Positions 26,211-36,088 of a DNA stretch of 64,000 bases are shown in pieces (the stretch's first letter is position 1; each line of letters opens with the position of its first letter). Origin of the DNA: an uncultured Flavobacteriales bacterium. GTDB taxonomy: Bacteria; Bacteroidota; Bacteroidia; Flavobacteriales_G; Salibacteraceae. Where the stretch lies: assembly GCA_905479105.1 (NCBI GenBank), contig CAJQLE010000002.1, forward strand, positions 1 through 64,000, read 5' to 3'. Position numbers and translations under genes: made by a program. The notes beneath the pieces are model-generated. The model was not told the DNA's origin, did not search any database, and saw only the letters and a list, made by a program, of their open reading frames with translations.

Positions 26211-27089
26211 ATGACAGCAATTCTATACTACGCTTCACTTCCGCTGATGTATCTGTTTTCAATTCTTCCATTCTGGATGATGCATGGTTTATCCAATTTT
26301 GTGTTCGTTTTACTTTATCATGTTTTTGGCTACCGCAGAAAAGTCGTGATGATGAACTTAAGCAATTCCTTTCCTGAAAAGTCAGAAAGTGAGTTGAAAG
26401 AAATCGAAGAAAAGTTCTATCGCTACTTCTGCGATTTGATTTTAGAGACCATTAAGAGCTTGACGATTTCTGAGTCCGAATTGAAGAAACGATTATCATT
26501 TGAAGACTTGACCGTATTCAAAAAGTACCACGCTCAAAATCAGAGCATCATTATTGTAATGGGCCATTGGGGTAATTGGGAATTGGGTGGAGCACGTTTT
26601 GCGCTGGAACCACTTCATCGTTTGTTTGTCATTTACCACCCTCTCAAAAACAAACAATACGATGGGTTAATCTATCGTATGAGAACTCGATTTGGTAATG
26701 GCCTTTATGCCATGAAAGATAGCATCCGAGGAATGATAAAGGACCGAGACTTACTCACAGCAACTGCTTTTATTGCGGATCAAACCCCTTCGGCTAAAAA
26801 TGCTTATTGGATGGAGTTTCTTAACCAAGATACCCCCGTATTTACTGGTACTGGCAAGATTGCCATCAAAATGAATTATCCGGTTGTTTATGTTGGCATC
26901 AAACGCGTCAGACGCGGCTATTATAGTATTTCGTTAGAAGATCTCGTGCCAGAGCCAACTAAGATGACAGCAGATGAGATATTATTTACCTTTACCAAAC
27001 GTTTGGAGAAGGACATCAAATCTCAACCTGAGACTTGGTTATGGACACACAAACGATGGAAGCACAAACGAGAAAAACAAGAGATTTAA
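26211..27089 (+). CDS. LpxL/HtrB-family lysophospholipid (lipid A) acyltransferase
   Basis: From the ATG at 26211 (MTAILYYASLPLMYLFSILP) the product is 292 residues. An upstream ATG at 26115 adds 32 residues that do not resemble the family. One N-terminal transmembrane helix anchors it to the inner membrane. The HX4E acyltransferase motif is GHWGNWELGG, and the later FIADQTPSAKNAYWMEFLNQ resembles the family. It likely adds a fatty acyl chain to lipid A or an ornithine/phospholipid precursor. It overlaps or abuts the damaged desaturase, probably its operon partner. Confidence 0.85.
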   Translation: MTAILYYASLPLMYLFSILPFWMMHGLSNFVFVLLYHVFGYRRKVVMMNLSNSFPEKSESELKEIEEKFYRYFCDLILETIKSLTISESELKKRLSFEDLTVFKKYHAQNQSIIIVMGHWGNWELGGARFALEPLHRLFVIYHPLKNKQYDGLIYRMRTRFGNGLYAMKDSIRGMIKDRDLLTATAFIADQTPSAKNAYWMEFLNQDTPVFTGTGKIAIKMNYPVVYVGIKRVRRGYYSISLEDLVPEPTKMTADEILFTFTKRLEKDIKSQPETWLWTHKRWKHKREKQEI

Positions 27090-27114
27090 GCGTATCGAAC
27101 GGAAAGAGAAAGAA

Positions 27115-27871
27115 TTGATTTTGGCTACAAAAAAGTATGCCTCCGAGGATAGATTCAAGAACTGGGTATTCACCATTTCGACACTTTTGTTTTTAGGCCT
27201 TTCAATGATTGGTGCGCTTTATTCATTTCCTTTAGCCATCCGGATTATTTGTTCCCTTTTGACAGGACTGTTGCTCCTGCGAATGTTCATGCTGTATCAT
27301 GATTATCTGCATAAGGCAATCTTGAAACGAAGCTTTATAGCCAAGACCATATTCACTCTTTATGGTCTTTACACGCTGAACCCACCGAGTATTTGGAAAC
27401 GCTCACATGACTATCATCACAAGCACAACTCTAAACTTCATACTTCCAATATCGGATCATTTCCAGTATTAACGCGCAAAGCCTTTCTGGATTTAAGTAA
27501 ACGTGAGCGCAGAAACTACCTCTTCATAAGACACCCATTCACCATTGCCGCAGGTTACATTTTCGCATTTACTTGGGGCATGTGTATGTTATCGCTCATT
27601 CGTAATCCAACGAAACATTGGGATTCAGCCTTCTAGTTATATGAAGATGAATCCAATTATGAAATGGTTTACAGGTAGCATTGGTTATCATCATATTCAC
27701 CACATCAATGCGCTTATCCCCTTCTATCGGTTAAAGGAAGTTCATGAAGCCTTCCCCGAATTTCAATCAGCGAAAACAACTTCGCTTAACCCTAAAGAAA
27801 TGTGGCGTTGCCTAGAAGTTAAAGTATGGGATGCAGATCAAAACCGCATGCTTAAATTGAGTGAGCTGTAA
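27115..27871 (+). pseudogene. Fatty-acid desaturase gene with internal deletion and frameshift
   Basis: The first part (27115-27636) has two of the three membrane-desaturase histidine boxes: HDYLHK and HDYHHKHNSK. It reads to NPTKHWDSAF and then a TAG at 27634. The second part (in another frame, to 27871) resumes with PSSYMKMNPIMKWFTGSIGY followed by the third box HHIHH, then NALIPFYRLKE. From memory of intact homologues, 50-60 residues separate these, so a segment has been lost and the frame changed. No ATG starts the first part in frame; TTG codons at 27115 and 27121 are candidates. The function is probably lost. Confidence 0.85.
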
Positions 27872-28027
27872 AATTGAAGGCTGAATTTGATTCATATACA
27901 TTTCAACTTAAGACATGTAAATTTCCTTCTTTCCCACACCGTTCAAAATCCGTCTCTAAAAGAAGGATTAAATTCTCAGCCAACCGAATCGGCTACGAAT
28001 AGTCTTTTAACTTTACAGACAGCTATT

Positions 28028-31000
28028 ATGCGACTGAAGAAAGCACTTTTTACCATCGTTTTGCTTGCCCTCTGTGTCAGTGGGAGGTCACAGGGTTTCA
28101 TTGAAAACCAAGGACAATGGGAAGAGGATTTTAACTTCAAAGCAGAATTGAAAGGGGGAGCACTATTTTTAGAAAAGAATAAACTCACTTTTCACTTGAT
28201 AGATGGATCACTTCAAAAAGCCATTCACGACCGCACCATTGAAGAAGGTACGCGCGTGCAACACCATGCTTTTAGCCTCAACTTTATTGGCGCCAATACA
28301 GATATTCAATTTGAAACGCTTGAGCCTTCAGCCAATTACAACAATTACTATCTAGGCGATGATGCCTCTCGGTGGAAATCAAAAATCTATTCTGTGTCTA
28401 CCGTCATTTATAGAAACCTATATAACGGTGTAGACCTGCACGTGATGATCCAAGGCGATGCGCTGAAATATGAATTTCATTTAGAAGCGGGTGTTGATCC
28501 TGCCATTATTCAGCTGGAAGCAGAAGGTGTTTCTGACTTGCATTTAGACCGAGATGGAAACTTAGTCATTCCTACATCGGTTCAAGACATTGTGGAGTTA
28601 AGTCCTTACATCTACCAAACCAAGCGGGACAGAAAATTAGAAATGAACGGTGGCTTTGTGATCAAAGACAACCGCATCTCTTATAGCACCCCCAACTATG
28701 ATCCTAATCTGCCCTTGGTGATTGATCCGGTCATTTCATTTTCTACATTCTCAGGTTCAAACTCAGACAACTGGGGATATACAGCAGCCCCCGACAAAGA
28801 AGGCTTTTTATACGCAGGTGGAATCGTATTCGGGACCCAATACCCAATCACCAACGGTGCTTTTGATGTAACCTTCAATCAAGGTCAATACGACATTGGC
28901 ATTACCAAATATGATACTACGGGAACTTCATTGATTTACTCCACCTATTTGGGAGGAAGTGGATTGGAGCATCCACACAGTATGATTGTGAATGACGATG
29001 GTAATTTATATGTGATGGGAACTACGGGCTCAAGTAATTTCCCCACCACGCCTGGTGCTATCAACAGAACATTCAGCGGAGGACCATCGATATCAATAAT
29101 CTACCAATTCAACGAAGGCGTTGATTTATTTGTATCAGCCTTTAATGCTTCTGGTTCAGCAATGCTAGGCTCAACTTATTTGGGCGGATCTAATACGGAT
29201 GGCTTAAATCTTTCTTCTCAATTGGTTTACAATTACTCGGATGAATTTAGAGGCGAGGTAAACTTAGACGATGATGGCAACATTTATCTCGCCACATGCA
29301 CCTACAGCAGCGATTTTCCTGTTACCACAGGGTCTTTTGACAACACCTTTAATTCTAGTCAAGAAGGCGTGGCCATGAGTTTAAACTCAAGTCTTACGAC
29401 CATACGCTGGTCTGGCTTTTTGGGTGGAGAACGGGATGATGCGGCATTCGGCATTGCAGTAACAAGAGAAGGACATCTCTTTGTGGCTGGCGGAACCAAT
29501 TCACTGACTTTTCCTGCAACGGCAGGTGCTTTTCAAAGTTCGTTTCAAGGCGGCAGATCTGATGGTTTTATAGCACGTATTTCATCCAACGGCCAAACGA
29601 TAGAAAATTGCTCCTATTATGGATCTGCCAGTTATGATCAAATTTATTTACTCCAACTTGATAGGGCGCAGACTCCGCATTTTTATGGTCAATCCGAGAA
29701 CCCAGGAACATCACTCACTTTCAATGCGAATTTCAGCGATCCAGGAGGAGGGCAAATTGTGGGTGTTTTAAATGCAGACTTGAGCGATCGTATTTGGACT
29801 ACACAATTTGGAAGTACCCCAGGAAGACCAAATATTTCACCTACTGCATTCTTAGTGGATGTGTGCAACTCTGTTTACTTAACGGGTTGGGGAGGTCAAC
29901 TTAATTCAAGCCAAAGTAATAATGCAAGTGATGTAGGTGGATTACCAACAACCAACGATGCTTTTCAGGCCAATCCCGACAATGACGACTCAGACTTTTA
30001 TATGGCGGTGCTATCAGCAGATGGAAACTCGTTGGTATTTGGATCATTTTATGGTGGGCAGATTACAGACGACCATGTAGATGGCGGAACATCGCGCTTT
30101 GACCGTGGAGGAAAAATCTATCACTCGGTATGCGCCAGCTGCGGAGGATTTGATGATTTTCCTGTAGTTCCAGATCCAGGTGCTTGGTCAACTACCAACA
30201 ACAGCAATAATTGTAACAACGCAGTTTTCAAAATAGATTTTGAATTGCCCATTATCGTGGGAGACTTCAATATTCCAAGTTTTGTGTGTGCACCATACAC
30301 ACTCAACATTCAAAACAATAGCATTACACAAACAAACACTTCCTTCTCTTGGGATTTTGGTAATGGTGTCACTTCAACCTTGACCAACCCAAGTGTCACT
30401 TACACATCAACAGGGATTTTTGATGTGACCTTAGTAGTAAGCGACCCCACCAGTTGTAATTTGTTTGATACACTCGTAAGAAGTATTTCTGTTGCGCTAG
30501 ACACCAATTATGAACTACCTGATTTGGTGAAGTGCGTTGGTCGATCAGCCATTCTAGGACCAGATCCTGCAAACTACCCTAACTTGGGTAATGCCACTAT
30601 AAGCTGGCTACCAAGTTTAAACCTTGACAATCCAAATATTCTCAATCCAGAAGCTACAGTTACCAATTCAACAGAATACCTATGCATCATTGATTATGGC
30701 GGGTGTCAAGAGCGCATTATTCAACGTTTGGTTATTGATAGATATCCGGTTGATGTGAGCGAGGACACTATAGTCTGCAGCACGTTTGATCCATTTATCA
30801 TTACCGGAAATGCTCCTGAAGACACGGCAACGTATGAATGGAGTTTGAACTCTGATTTCATTAATATTCTTTCTACAAGTAGTCAATTATTGATTGAAAC
30901 CCTCAAAGAGCCATTGAATTATTTCTATTTCAGAGCTACGAAAAACAATGGCTGCCAAATGATGGATACCGTTTTGATTACGGTGAGTGACCGTGATATA

Positions 31001-31798
31001 GAATTAACGCCTGATACTGCATTCTGTAAAAATCAAGTTTCTACCATTAACGCTACTTCTAATAACCCTCTGAATACGTTCGACTATTATTGGACCACCA
31101 GCGGCTTTTCAACGGACACCAGCGATATTATTGCTGAATTGGATCAGAGTTCCATTGAAGTGTTGTTAGATCAAGCAGACACATTCTACTTGGTAGCGAT
31201 AAGCAACGTGGTGGATGGATGCCAAGCGCAAGACTCAACCATTGTAACTGTTTCGTCACTCGATTTTAATGATGTGTTGGCCTATGCAGATCAAGACACC
31301 TTTTACCGCGGAGAATTGGTTCAATTACATGGAGAACCATCTAGCGGAAATATCAGTTTTTACTGGACACCCGAACAATACATCAGTGATATCCGAGATG
31401 CAGATCCGACCGTAAGACCGAAAGAAGAAAGTAGCTATATATGGGTAGTAACAGACAATGATGTGGAAGAATGCACGTTTCGAGATACTGTAACCATTTC
31501 ACCGTACGAAATCGTGTGTGATACGCCCGAAATTTATCTTCCTACAGCATTTTCACCTAATGGCGATGGCATCAACGATGAGCTATTGGTATTTGGCCGA
31601 AACATTACGTCCATTGAATTAATCATTCATGACCGTTGGGGAAAAGAAGTGTTTAGAAGCAATGATCAAGCGATTGGATGGGACGGAACTTTTAATGGTG
31701 TGCCAGCTGAAAAAGCCGTTTACGTATACCAATTAGAAGCACTCTGTATTACCAATCAGAAGTATTACACCAAAGGCAACGTTACGATCATTGAATGA
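28028..31798 (+). CDS. Large SBBP/PKD-containing cell-surface protein, T9SS type B cargo
   Basis: From the ATG at 28028 (MRLKKALFTIVLLALCVSGR; signal peptide) the product is 1256 residues. The first 220 residues (GFIENQGQWEEDF, NYYLGDDASRWKSKI) are the domain usually found before SBBP beta-propeller repeats. The repeats follow (STYLGGSGLEHPHSMIVND, GFLGGERDDAAFGIAV). Then comes a PKD domain (FSWDFGNGVTSTLTNPSVTY), further Ig-like units, and a gliding-motility-type C-terminal sorting domain (LPTAFSPNGDGINDELLVFG, WDGTFNGVPAEKAVYVYQLE). It is secreted by the type IX system and probably attached to the surface. It overlaps the next gene, sprF-like, as ATGA. Confidence 0.9.
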   Translation: MRLKKALFTIVLLALCVSGRSQGFIENQGQWEEDFNFKAELKGGALFLEKNKLTFHLIDGSLQKAIHDRTIEEGTRVQHHAFSLNFIGANTDIQFETLEPSANYNNYYLGDDASRWKSKIYSVSTVIYRNLYNGVDLHVMIQGDALKYEFHLEAGVDPAIIQLEAEGVSDLHLDRDGNLVIPTSVQDIVELSPYIYQTKRDRKLEMNGGFVIKDNRISYSTPNYDPNLPLVIDPVISFSTFSGSNSDNWGYTAAPDKEGFLYAGGIVFGTQYPITNGAFDVTFNQGQYDIGITKYDTTGTSLIYSTYLGGSGLEHPHSMIVNDDGNLYVMGTTGSSNFPTTPGAINRTFSGGPSISIIYQFNEGVDLFVSAFNASGSAMLGSTYLGGSNTDGLNLSSQLVYNYSDEFRGEVNLDDDGNIYLATCTYSSDFPVTTGSFDNTFNSSQEGVAMSLNSSLTTIRWSGFLGGERDDAAFGIAVTREGHLFVAGGTNSLTFPATAGAFQSSFQGGRSDGFIARISSNGQTIENCSYYGSASYDQIYLLQLDRAQTPHFYGQSENPGTSLTFNANFSDPGGGQIVGVLNADLSDRIWTTQFGSTPGRPNISPTAFLVDVCNSVYLTGWGGQLNSSQSNNASDVGGLPTTNDAFQANPDNDDSDFYMAVLSADGNSLVFGSFYGGQITDDHVDGGTSRFDRGGKIYHSVCASCGGFDDFPVVPDPGAWSTTNNSNNCNNAVFKIDFELPIIVGDFNIPSFVCAPYTLNIQNNSITQTNTSFSWDFGNGVTSTLTNPSVTYTSTGIFDVTLVVSDPTSCNLFDTLVRSISVALDTNYELPDLVKCVGRSAILGPDPANYPNLGNATISWLPSLNLDNPNILNPEATVTNSTEYLCIIDYGGCQERIIQRLVIDRYPVDVSEDTIVCSTFDPFIITGNAPEDTATYEWSLNSDFINILSTSSQLLIETLKEPLNYFYFRATKNNGCQMMDTVLITVSDRDIELTPDTAFCKNQVSTINATSNNPLNTFDYYWTTSGFSTDTSDIIAELDQSSIEVLLDQADTFYLVAISNVVDGCQAQDSTIVTVSSLDFNDVLAYADQDTFYRGELVQLHGEPSSGNISFYWTPEQYISDIRDADPTVRPKEESSYIWVVTDNDVEECTFRDTVTISPYEIVCDTPEIYLPTAFSPNGDGINDELLVFGRNITSIELIIHDRWGKEVFRSNDQAIGWDGTFNGVPAEKAVYVYQLEALCITNQKYYTKGNVTIIE

Positions 31799-32808
31799 GA
31801 AGGATCATAGCAGCCATATCATTCTTAGTCATCGCCAATTCAGCAAAAGCACAGGATATTCACTTCAGTGAGTTTTGGGCAACACCAATGTTCAGTAACC
31901 CTGCTCTCACGGGGCATTTTGAAGGTACATATCGTTTTAACAGCATCATCAGAAACCAATGGTCTTCAGTCTCTTCAGAGCCTTTCCAAACCTTTGGCGG
32001 AGGCATTGACATGAATGCGCCATTCAACCTCAAACCATTGGGCGTTGGGCTTTTCATTACAACTGATAATGCGGGACTTTCAGCACTCACTACCACTGAA
32101 GTACAAGGAATGATTGCCGGAAGATTCAAGCTCGGCAATTGGGAGAATATTAAGCTTCATCTCGGTGCTAAAGGGGGGATTATTCAACAGAGCATTGATT
32201 ATTCTAAACTCAATTTTGGCGATCAATTCAATGGTATCCGATTTGACCCCACTTCTATTTCTGGCGACTTAACGAATGGTGGCGCAAGAACGATGGTATT
32301 GAATTTCGGGGCCGGAAGTTTCCTTGAAAGACGCATCAATGAGAGAAGGAGAATTGGCATGGGATATTCGTTGTACAACATCAACCAGCCAGACTTGAGC
32401 TATTCAAAAAGCTTTGAATCACGGGTGGCCATGAGGCATAATGCACTATTCCTTGCTTCATTACAAATGCTAGCTAAATGGGATTTCATGCCTTCAGCAC
32501 AACTCAACGTACAAGGCAAGCAAAACGAGTTGGTATTGGGGGGTGCATTCCGATACCATCTTAATACAAGTCCTATGAATCCTCAAGCAGTTCGTTTAGG
32601 TGCATGGACAAGAGCTGGAGATGCCATAAACATCGCCCTTGGCTTTGAGCTCAACAACCTCTATATCGGTGGTAGTTACGACATCAATTATTCTACCCTT
32701 GAGCCTGCATCAAACTATGGAGGTGCTTGGGAAGCAAGTGTTATATATATCATTCCTACAGTGCGTGAAAAAGTGAAGCGATTAAGACAATGTCCAGATT
32801 ACTTGTAA
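31795..32808 (+). CDS. PorP/SprF-family T9SS outer-membrane protein
   Basis: The 337-residue product starts at an ATG overlapping the upstream cargo stop by 4 nt. A signal peptide (RRIIAAISFLVIANSAKA) is followed by the diagnostic PorP/SprF start QDIHFSEFWATPMFSNPALTG. The rest is a beta-barrel with alternating strands and Gly-rich turns, ending in a short tail. SprF-type proteins are needed for secretion or attachment of type B cargo such as SprB. The partner here is presumably the 1256-residue protein just upstream. It overlaps the next gene by 19 nt. Confidence 0.92.
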   Translation: MRRIIAAISFLVIANSAKAQDIHFSEFWATPMFSNPALTGHFEGTYRFNSIIRNQWSSVSSEPFQTFGGGIDMNAPFNLKPLGVGLFITTDNAGLSALTTTEVQGMIAGRFKLGNWENIKLHLGAKGGIIQQSIDYSKLNFGDQFNGIRFDPTSISGDLTNGGARTMVLNFGAGSFLERRINERRRIGMGYSLYNINQPDLSYSKSFESRVAMRHNALFLASLQMLAKWDFMPSAQLNVQGKQNELVLGGAFRYHLNTSPMNPQAVRLGAWTRAGDAINIALGFELNNLYIGGSYDINYSTLEPASNYGGAWEASVIYIIPTVREKVKRLRQCPDYL

Positions 32809-34775
32809 AATCCATATTCACCTTCTGCCTTGCCCTCATGGTTAGTGGTGGTGCTTTTGCTCAAACAGCCGGGCAATATATCGCCAAGGGAAATAAGGAG
32901 CAAAAAGACGGCTACTTTCAATCTGCCATCTTCTATTACAAGAAAGCCTTAAAGATGGATACCAATCTTTTAGAAGCAAACTTCGAAACGGCACAAGCTT
33001 ATAGAAAGCTAAGAAATTATAAGCGCGCACTTTCTTTTTATGAAGCTACAGTATCCGTTGATGGCCGCGATCTTTTTCCAGAAGCACGCTTTTACAGCGG
33101 ACTTATGCAAAAGCAAATGGGAAAGTATAAAGATGCAAAGAGGAATTTTGAATCCTTCTTGAGTATTTATCGATCGCGAGATGATATGTATCGCTGGGCA
33201 AGAGATGAAGTCATCAGTTGCGACTGGGCATTGGAACATAAAAACGACACAGCCGAATATGAGATTCTAAAGCCTGATAGCGGCATGAATACGATACACG
33301 CTGAAATGAGTCCGTATTTATACGACTCAAATACTCTCTATTTGTCGACCATGCGCTATGAAAAGGATGAGGTAAAAAAGAACAATCCCGTATTTGTAGA
33401 AGTCCAAAAAATGGTCCGCGACAGCGGCATTTGGATCATTGCAGAATTAGACCTTCCCATTGCAGCTGAAGATGCTCACGTTGGAAATGGTGTTTTTTCT
33501 GCTGACTCATCACGTTTCTATTTTTCAAAGTGTCCAGATTTCGGCTCTTGCTCTATTTATGTTACCAAAAACAAAGGAGGCACATGGAATGAGCCTTCTC
33601 CCCTGCCCGAGCCAGTTAATGTTGCAAATGCGACCAATACACAACCCACAATAGCCAAAATCGGAGAAGATGAATTCTTAATCTTCGCTTCGAACAGATC
33701 AACTGGAAAAGGTGGAATGGACTTATGGTTTGTGCCACTTAAAAATGGTGAACCAACGTCTCGCTTGAGAAATATGGGAAACAATGTGAATACGAAAGGT
33801 GATGAAATCACACCCTACTTTGATCGCTCGGACACAACTACTTATTTCAGTTCAAACCGCCATCCAGGATTTGGTGGTTTTGATGTTTTCAAAAGCCAAG
33901 GAAAGCCGGGATCATTTAACGCTACTGAAAATCTAGGAACAGAAGTCAACTCTCCAGCTGATGATTATTATTTAATGATGAAGCGCCAAGATAGCGTGGG
34001 GTATTTTGCTTCAAACAGAATCAGCGGATTGAAGAAAAGTGGCAATGAAACCTGTTGCAACGACTTATACAAAATCAGAGTTCTTCCGCCACCAGTGGAG
34101 ATTTTACCTATAGATACTCTGGAAGTCGACACGCTTGAAGCGGATAGCTTGCCTCCTGCAGCTTTGGTTGAAATTGAGAACCCGAAAAACCTGAAAGAAC
34201 TTCAAACCTTACTGCCGATCAGTCTTTATTTCCACAATGACAGACCAAACCCAAGAACGACTTCAAAAACAACCAAACTCACCTATGTTGAGACAGTGGA
34301 AGAATACGTGGGCTTGAGGCAAGAGTATATTGATGCAGTAAACAACAGTGCATTAGATGGTACCGCCAAAATTGAATTGGGAGATGCGTTAAAACTACTT
34401 TTTGAGCGGGATCTTCAAGCCAGCATTTCAAGGCTTAACAAAGCGCTTGATGTATTATTGATTGAATTGGCAGACAGCGCCACGATTAACTTGGCAGTGA
34501 AAGGTTATGCGAGTCCGCTGGCAGACAGTGACTACAACTTAAACCTAACCTTCCGTAGAATTGCATCCATGGAAAATTACATCAATCAATATGCTAATAG
34601 TGTGTTTAAGCCGTATTTAAAATCGGGTCAAATGACGATTGAAAAGATTCCTTATGGTGAGAGTCAAGCATCAGCAAGTGTATCTGATAGCAAAGACAAA
34701 GCGCTCGAATCGATTTATGGCATCAATGCCATCCGAGAAAGAAGAATTGAAATTTTGAGGATAGAGGAACAGTGA
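32790..34775 (+). CDS. PorE-like TPR/PD40/OmpA protein of the T9SS
   Basis: The 661-residue product has a signal peptide (LLVKSIFTFCLALMVSGGAFA). TPR repeats follow (YIAKGNKEQKDGYFQSAIFY, EANFETAQAYRKLRNYKRAL). Next comes a WD40-like PD40 propeller (MSPYLYDSNTLYLSTMRYEK, YFDRSDTTTYFSSNRHPGFG). A C-terminal OmpA-like peptidoglycan-binding domain ends it (ISLYFHNDRPNP, VKGYASPLADSDYNLNLTFRR). This order matches PorE, which links the T9SS outer-membrane parts to peptidoglycan, except that no carboxypeptidase-like domain is visible. The operon position after cargo and SprF suggests a dedicated accessory copy, not the core PorE. Confidence 0.85.
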   Translation: MSRLLVKSIFTFCLALMVSGGAFAQTAGQYIAKGNKEQKDGYFQSAIFYYKKALKMDTNLLEANFETAQAYRKLRNYKRALSFYEATVSVDGRDLFPEARFYSGLMQKQMGKYKDAKRNFESFLSIYRSRDDMYRWARDEVISCDWALEHKNDTAEYEILKPDSGMNTIHAEMSPYLYDSNTLYLSTMRYEKDEVKKNNPVFVEVQKMVRDSGIWIIAELDLPIAAEDAHVGNGVFSADSSRFYFSKCPDFGSCSIYVTKNKGGTWNEPSPLPEPVNVANATNTQPTIAKIGEDEFLIFASNRSTGKGGMDLWFVPLKNGEPTSRLRNMGNNVNTKGDEITPYFDRSDTTTYFSSNRHPGFGGFDVFKSQGKPGSFNATENLGTEVNSPADDYYLMMKRQDSVGYFASNRISGLKKSGNETCCNDLYKIRVLPPPVEILPIDTLEVDTLEADSLPPAALVEIENPKNLKELQTLLPISLYFHNDRPNPRTTSKTTKLTYVETVEEYVGLRQEYIDAVNNSALDGTAKIELGDALKLLFERDLQASISRLNKALDVLLIELADSATINLAVKGYASPLADSDYNLNLTFRRIASMENYINQYANSVFKPYLKSGQMTIEKIPYGESQASASVSDSKDKALESIYGINAIRERRIEILRIEEQ

Positions 34776-36088
34776 AACAACTTGGATTCAATAACTCGAT
34801 AATTGTTGCGTCCGTTTTATTTCTCTTCGGAACAGGAGCCATATTATTTTTCACCCCTCGGACAGAAACCTTTCAGCTCTGCTTCGTTTACTTTTCATTG
34901 TATGTTGCCTTCATCGCGCTTTACCACGAGGTAAATAAAATCAGAACTGCTGCTGCCATAGGCATCTTTTCACGGTGCGTTGCTTGGCTTGCTTTCCCTA
35001 CCCTCAGCGATGATATCTATCGCTTTATTTGGGATGGAAGTTTATCATTACAAGGAGTGAGCCCTTATTTGCACTTGCCTTCCGAGTTTATTGCCAATAA
35101 CAACTACCCACCTTTTGACCAGCTTTTTGGTTTAATGAATTCACCAAACTATTACTCTGCATATCCAACTATTATTCAGCTTTTTTCAGGCTTTGGAGCC
35201 TTGGCTTCGAATGACATCTATCTTTCATCACTGCTGATCAAACTACCAATACTATTGGCAGAAATCGGCACGATATGGATGCTTCCAAAGGTGCTGATGA
35301 GATTAAACATCAGTCCTAAATACAGTATTATCTATATGCTCAATCCATTGATGATTATTGATGTTGTGGGCAACGCGCACTTTGAAGCAGTGATGATCTT
35401 TTTCACTGTATTGAGCGTCAAGCTCATACAAGATAAAAAACTCAAATTGGCTGGCGTTTCATTGGCTCTGGCTGTGGGTACGAAGCTCATTCCACTTCTA
35501 TTTTTACCCTTTTTACTCAAAGCCCTGCCAAAGAAAGAAAAGTGGCATTTTATTTTGGGCTTTGGAGCACTATTCATTGCGCTGTTCTCTCCATTCCTGC
35601 ATCCAGAGATTGCCTTGAACTTTTTGAGCAGTATTCGTCTTTACCTCCAAACATTTGAATTCAACGCAAGTATTTATTATGTAGCAAGACAATTCTCTTT
35701 TTTAATCGTTGGATACAATGCCATCTTTATCATCGGGCCTGCACTAGGAGTATCTTCACTGGGAGTGATTGCTTATCTCTTTCACAAACAAGAATCGAAC
35801 GATTTACAAAGCGGTCTCAAGTCGAGTTTCTGGGGTTTGATGTGGTACCTTTTACTTGCGACAACAATCCATCCTTGGTATATCGCGCTGCTAATAATAC
35901 TTGGCCTATTTACACGGAATTTCGCAGCCGTTGCTTGGTCAATGCTGATCTTCTTAAGTTATAGTGCCTACGGCAACGAGCTCAATAAAGAAAATGAGAT
36001 TATTCTAGCAATAGAATATGGAGGATTAGCCGTTGCGATGTTCTATCCTAAGCTTACGAGGAGGCTATTTTCATCAGCGATTCAATGA
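34772..36088 (+). CDS. GT-C type membrane glycosyltransferase
   Basis: The 438-residue protein starts with a GTG that overlaps the upstream stop (GTGA). About ten to twelve transmembrane segments are present. A catalytic Asp-Asp motif sits in the first periplasmic loop (D80-D81 in PTLSDDIYRFIWDGS), typical of polyprenol-phosphate-sugar-dependent mannosyl/arabinosyl-like transferases. It probably transfers a sugar from a lipid-linked donor in the cell envelope; substrate is unknown. Being translationally coupled to the T9SS triad, it might glycosylate surface components (inference). Its 3' end overlaps the moxR-like gene by 35 nt. Confidence 0.75.
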   Translation: MKQLGFNNSIIVASVLFLFGTGAILFFTPRTETFQLCFVYFSLYVAFIALYHEVNKIRTAAAIGIFSRCVAWLAFPTLSDDIYRFIWDGSLSLQGVSPYLHLPSEFIANNNYPPFDQLFGLMNSPNYYSAYPTIIQLFSGFGALASNDIYLSSLLIKLPILLAEIGTIWMLPKVLMRLNISPKYSIIYMLNPLMIIDVVGNAHFEAVMIFFTVLSVKLIQDKKLKLAGVSLALAVGTKLIPLLFLPFLLKALPKKEKWHFILGFGALFIALFSPFLHPEIALNFLSSIRLYLQTFEFNASIYYVARQFSFLIVGYNAIFIIGPALGVSSLGVIAYLFHKQESNDLQSGLKSSFWGLMWYLLLATTIHPWYIALLIILGLFTRNFAAVAWSMLIFLSYSAYGNELNKENEIILAIEYGGLAVAMFYPKLTRRLFSSAIQ

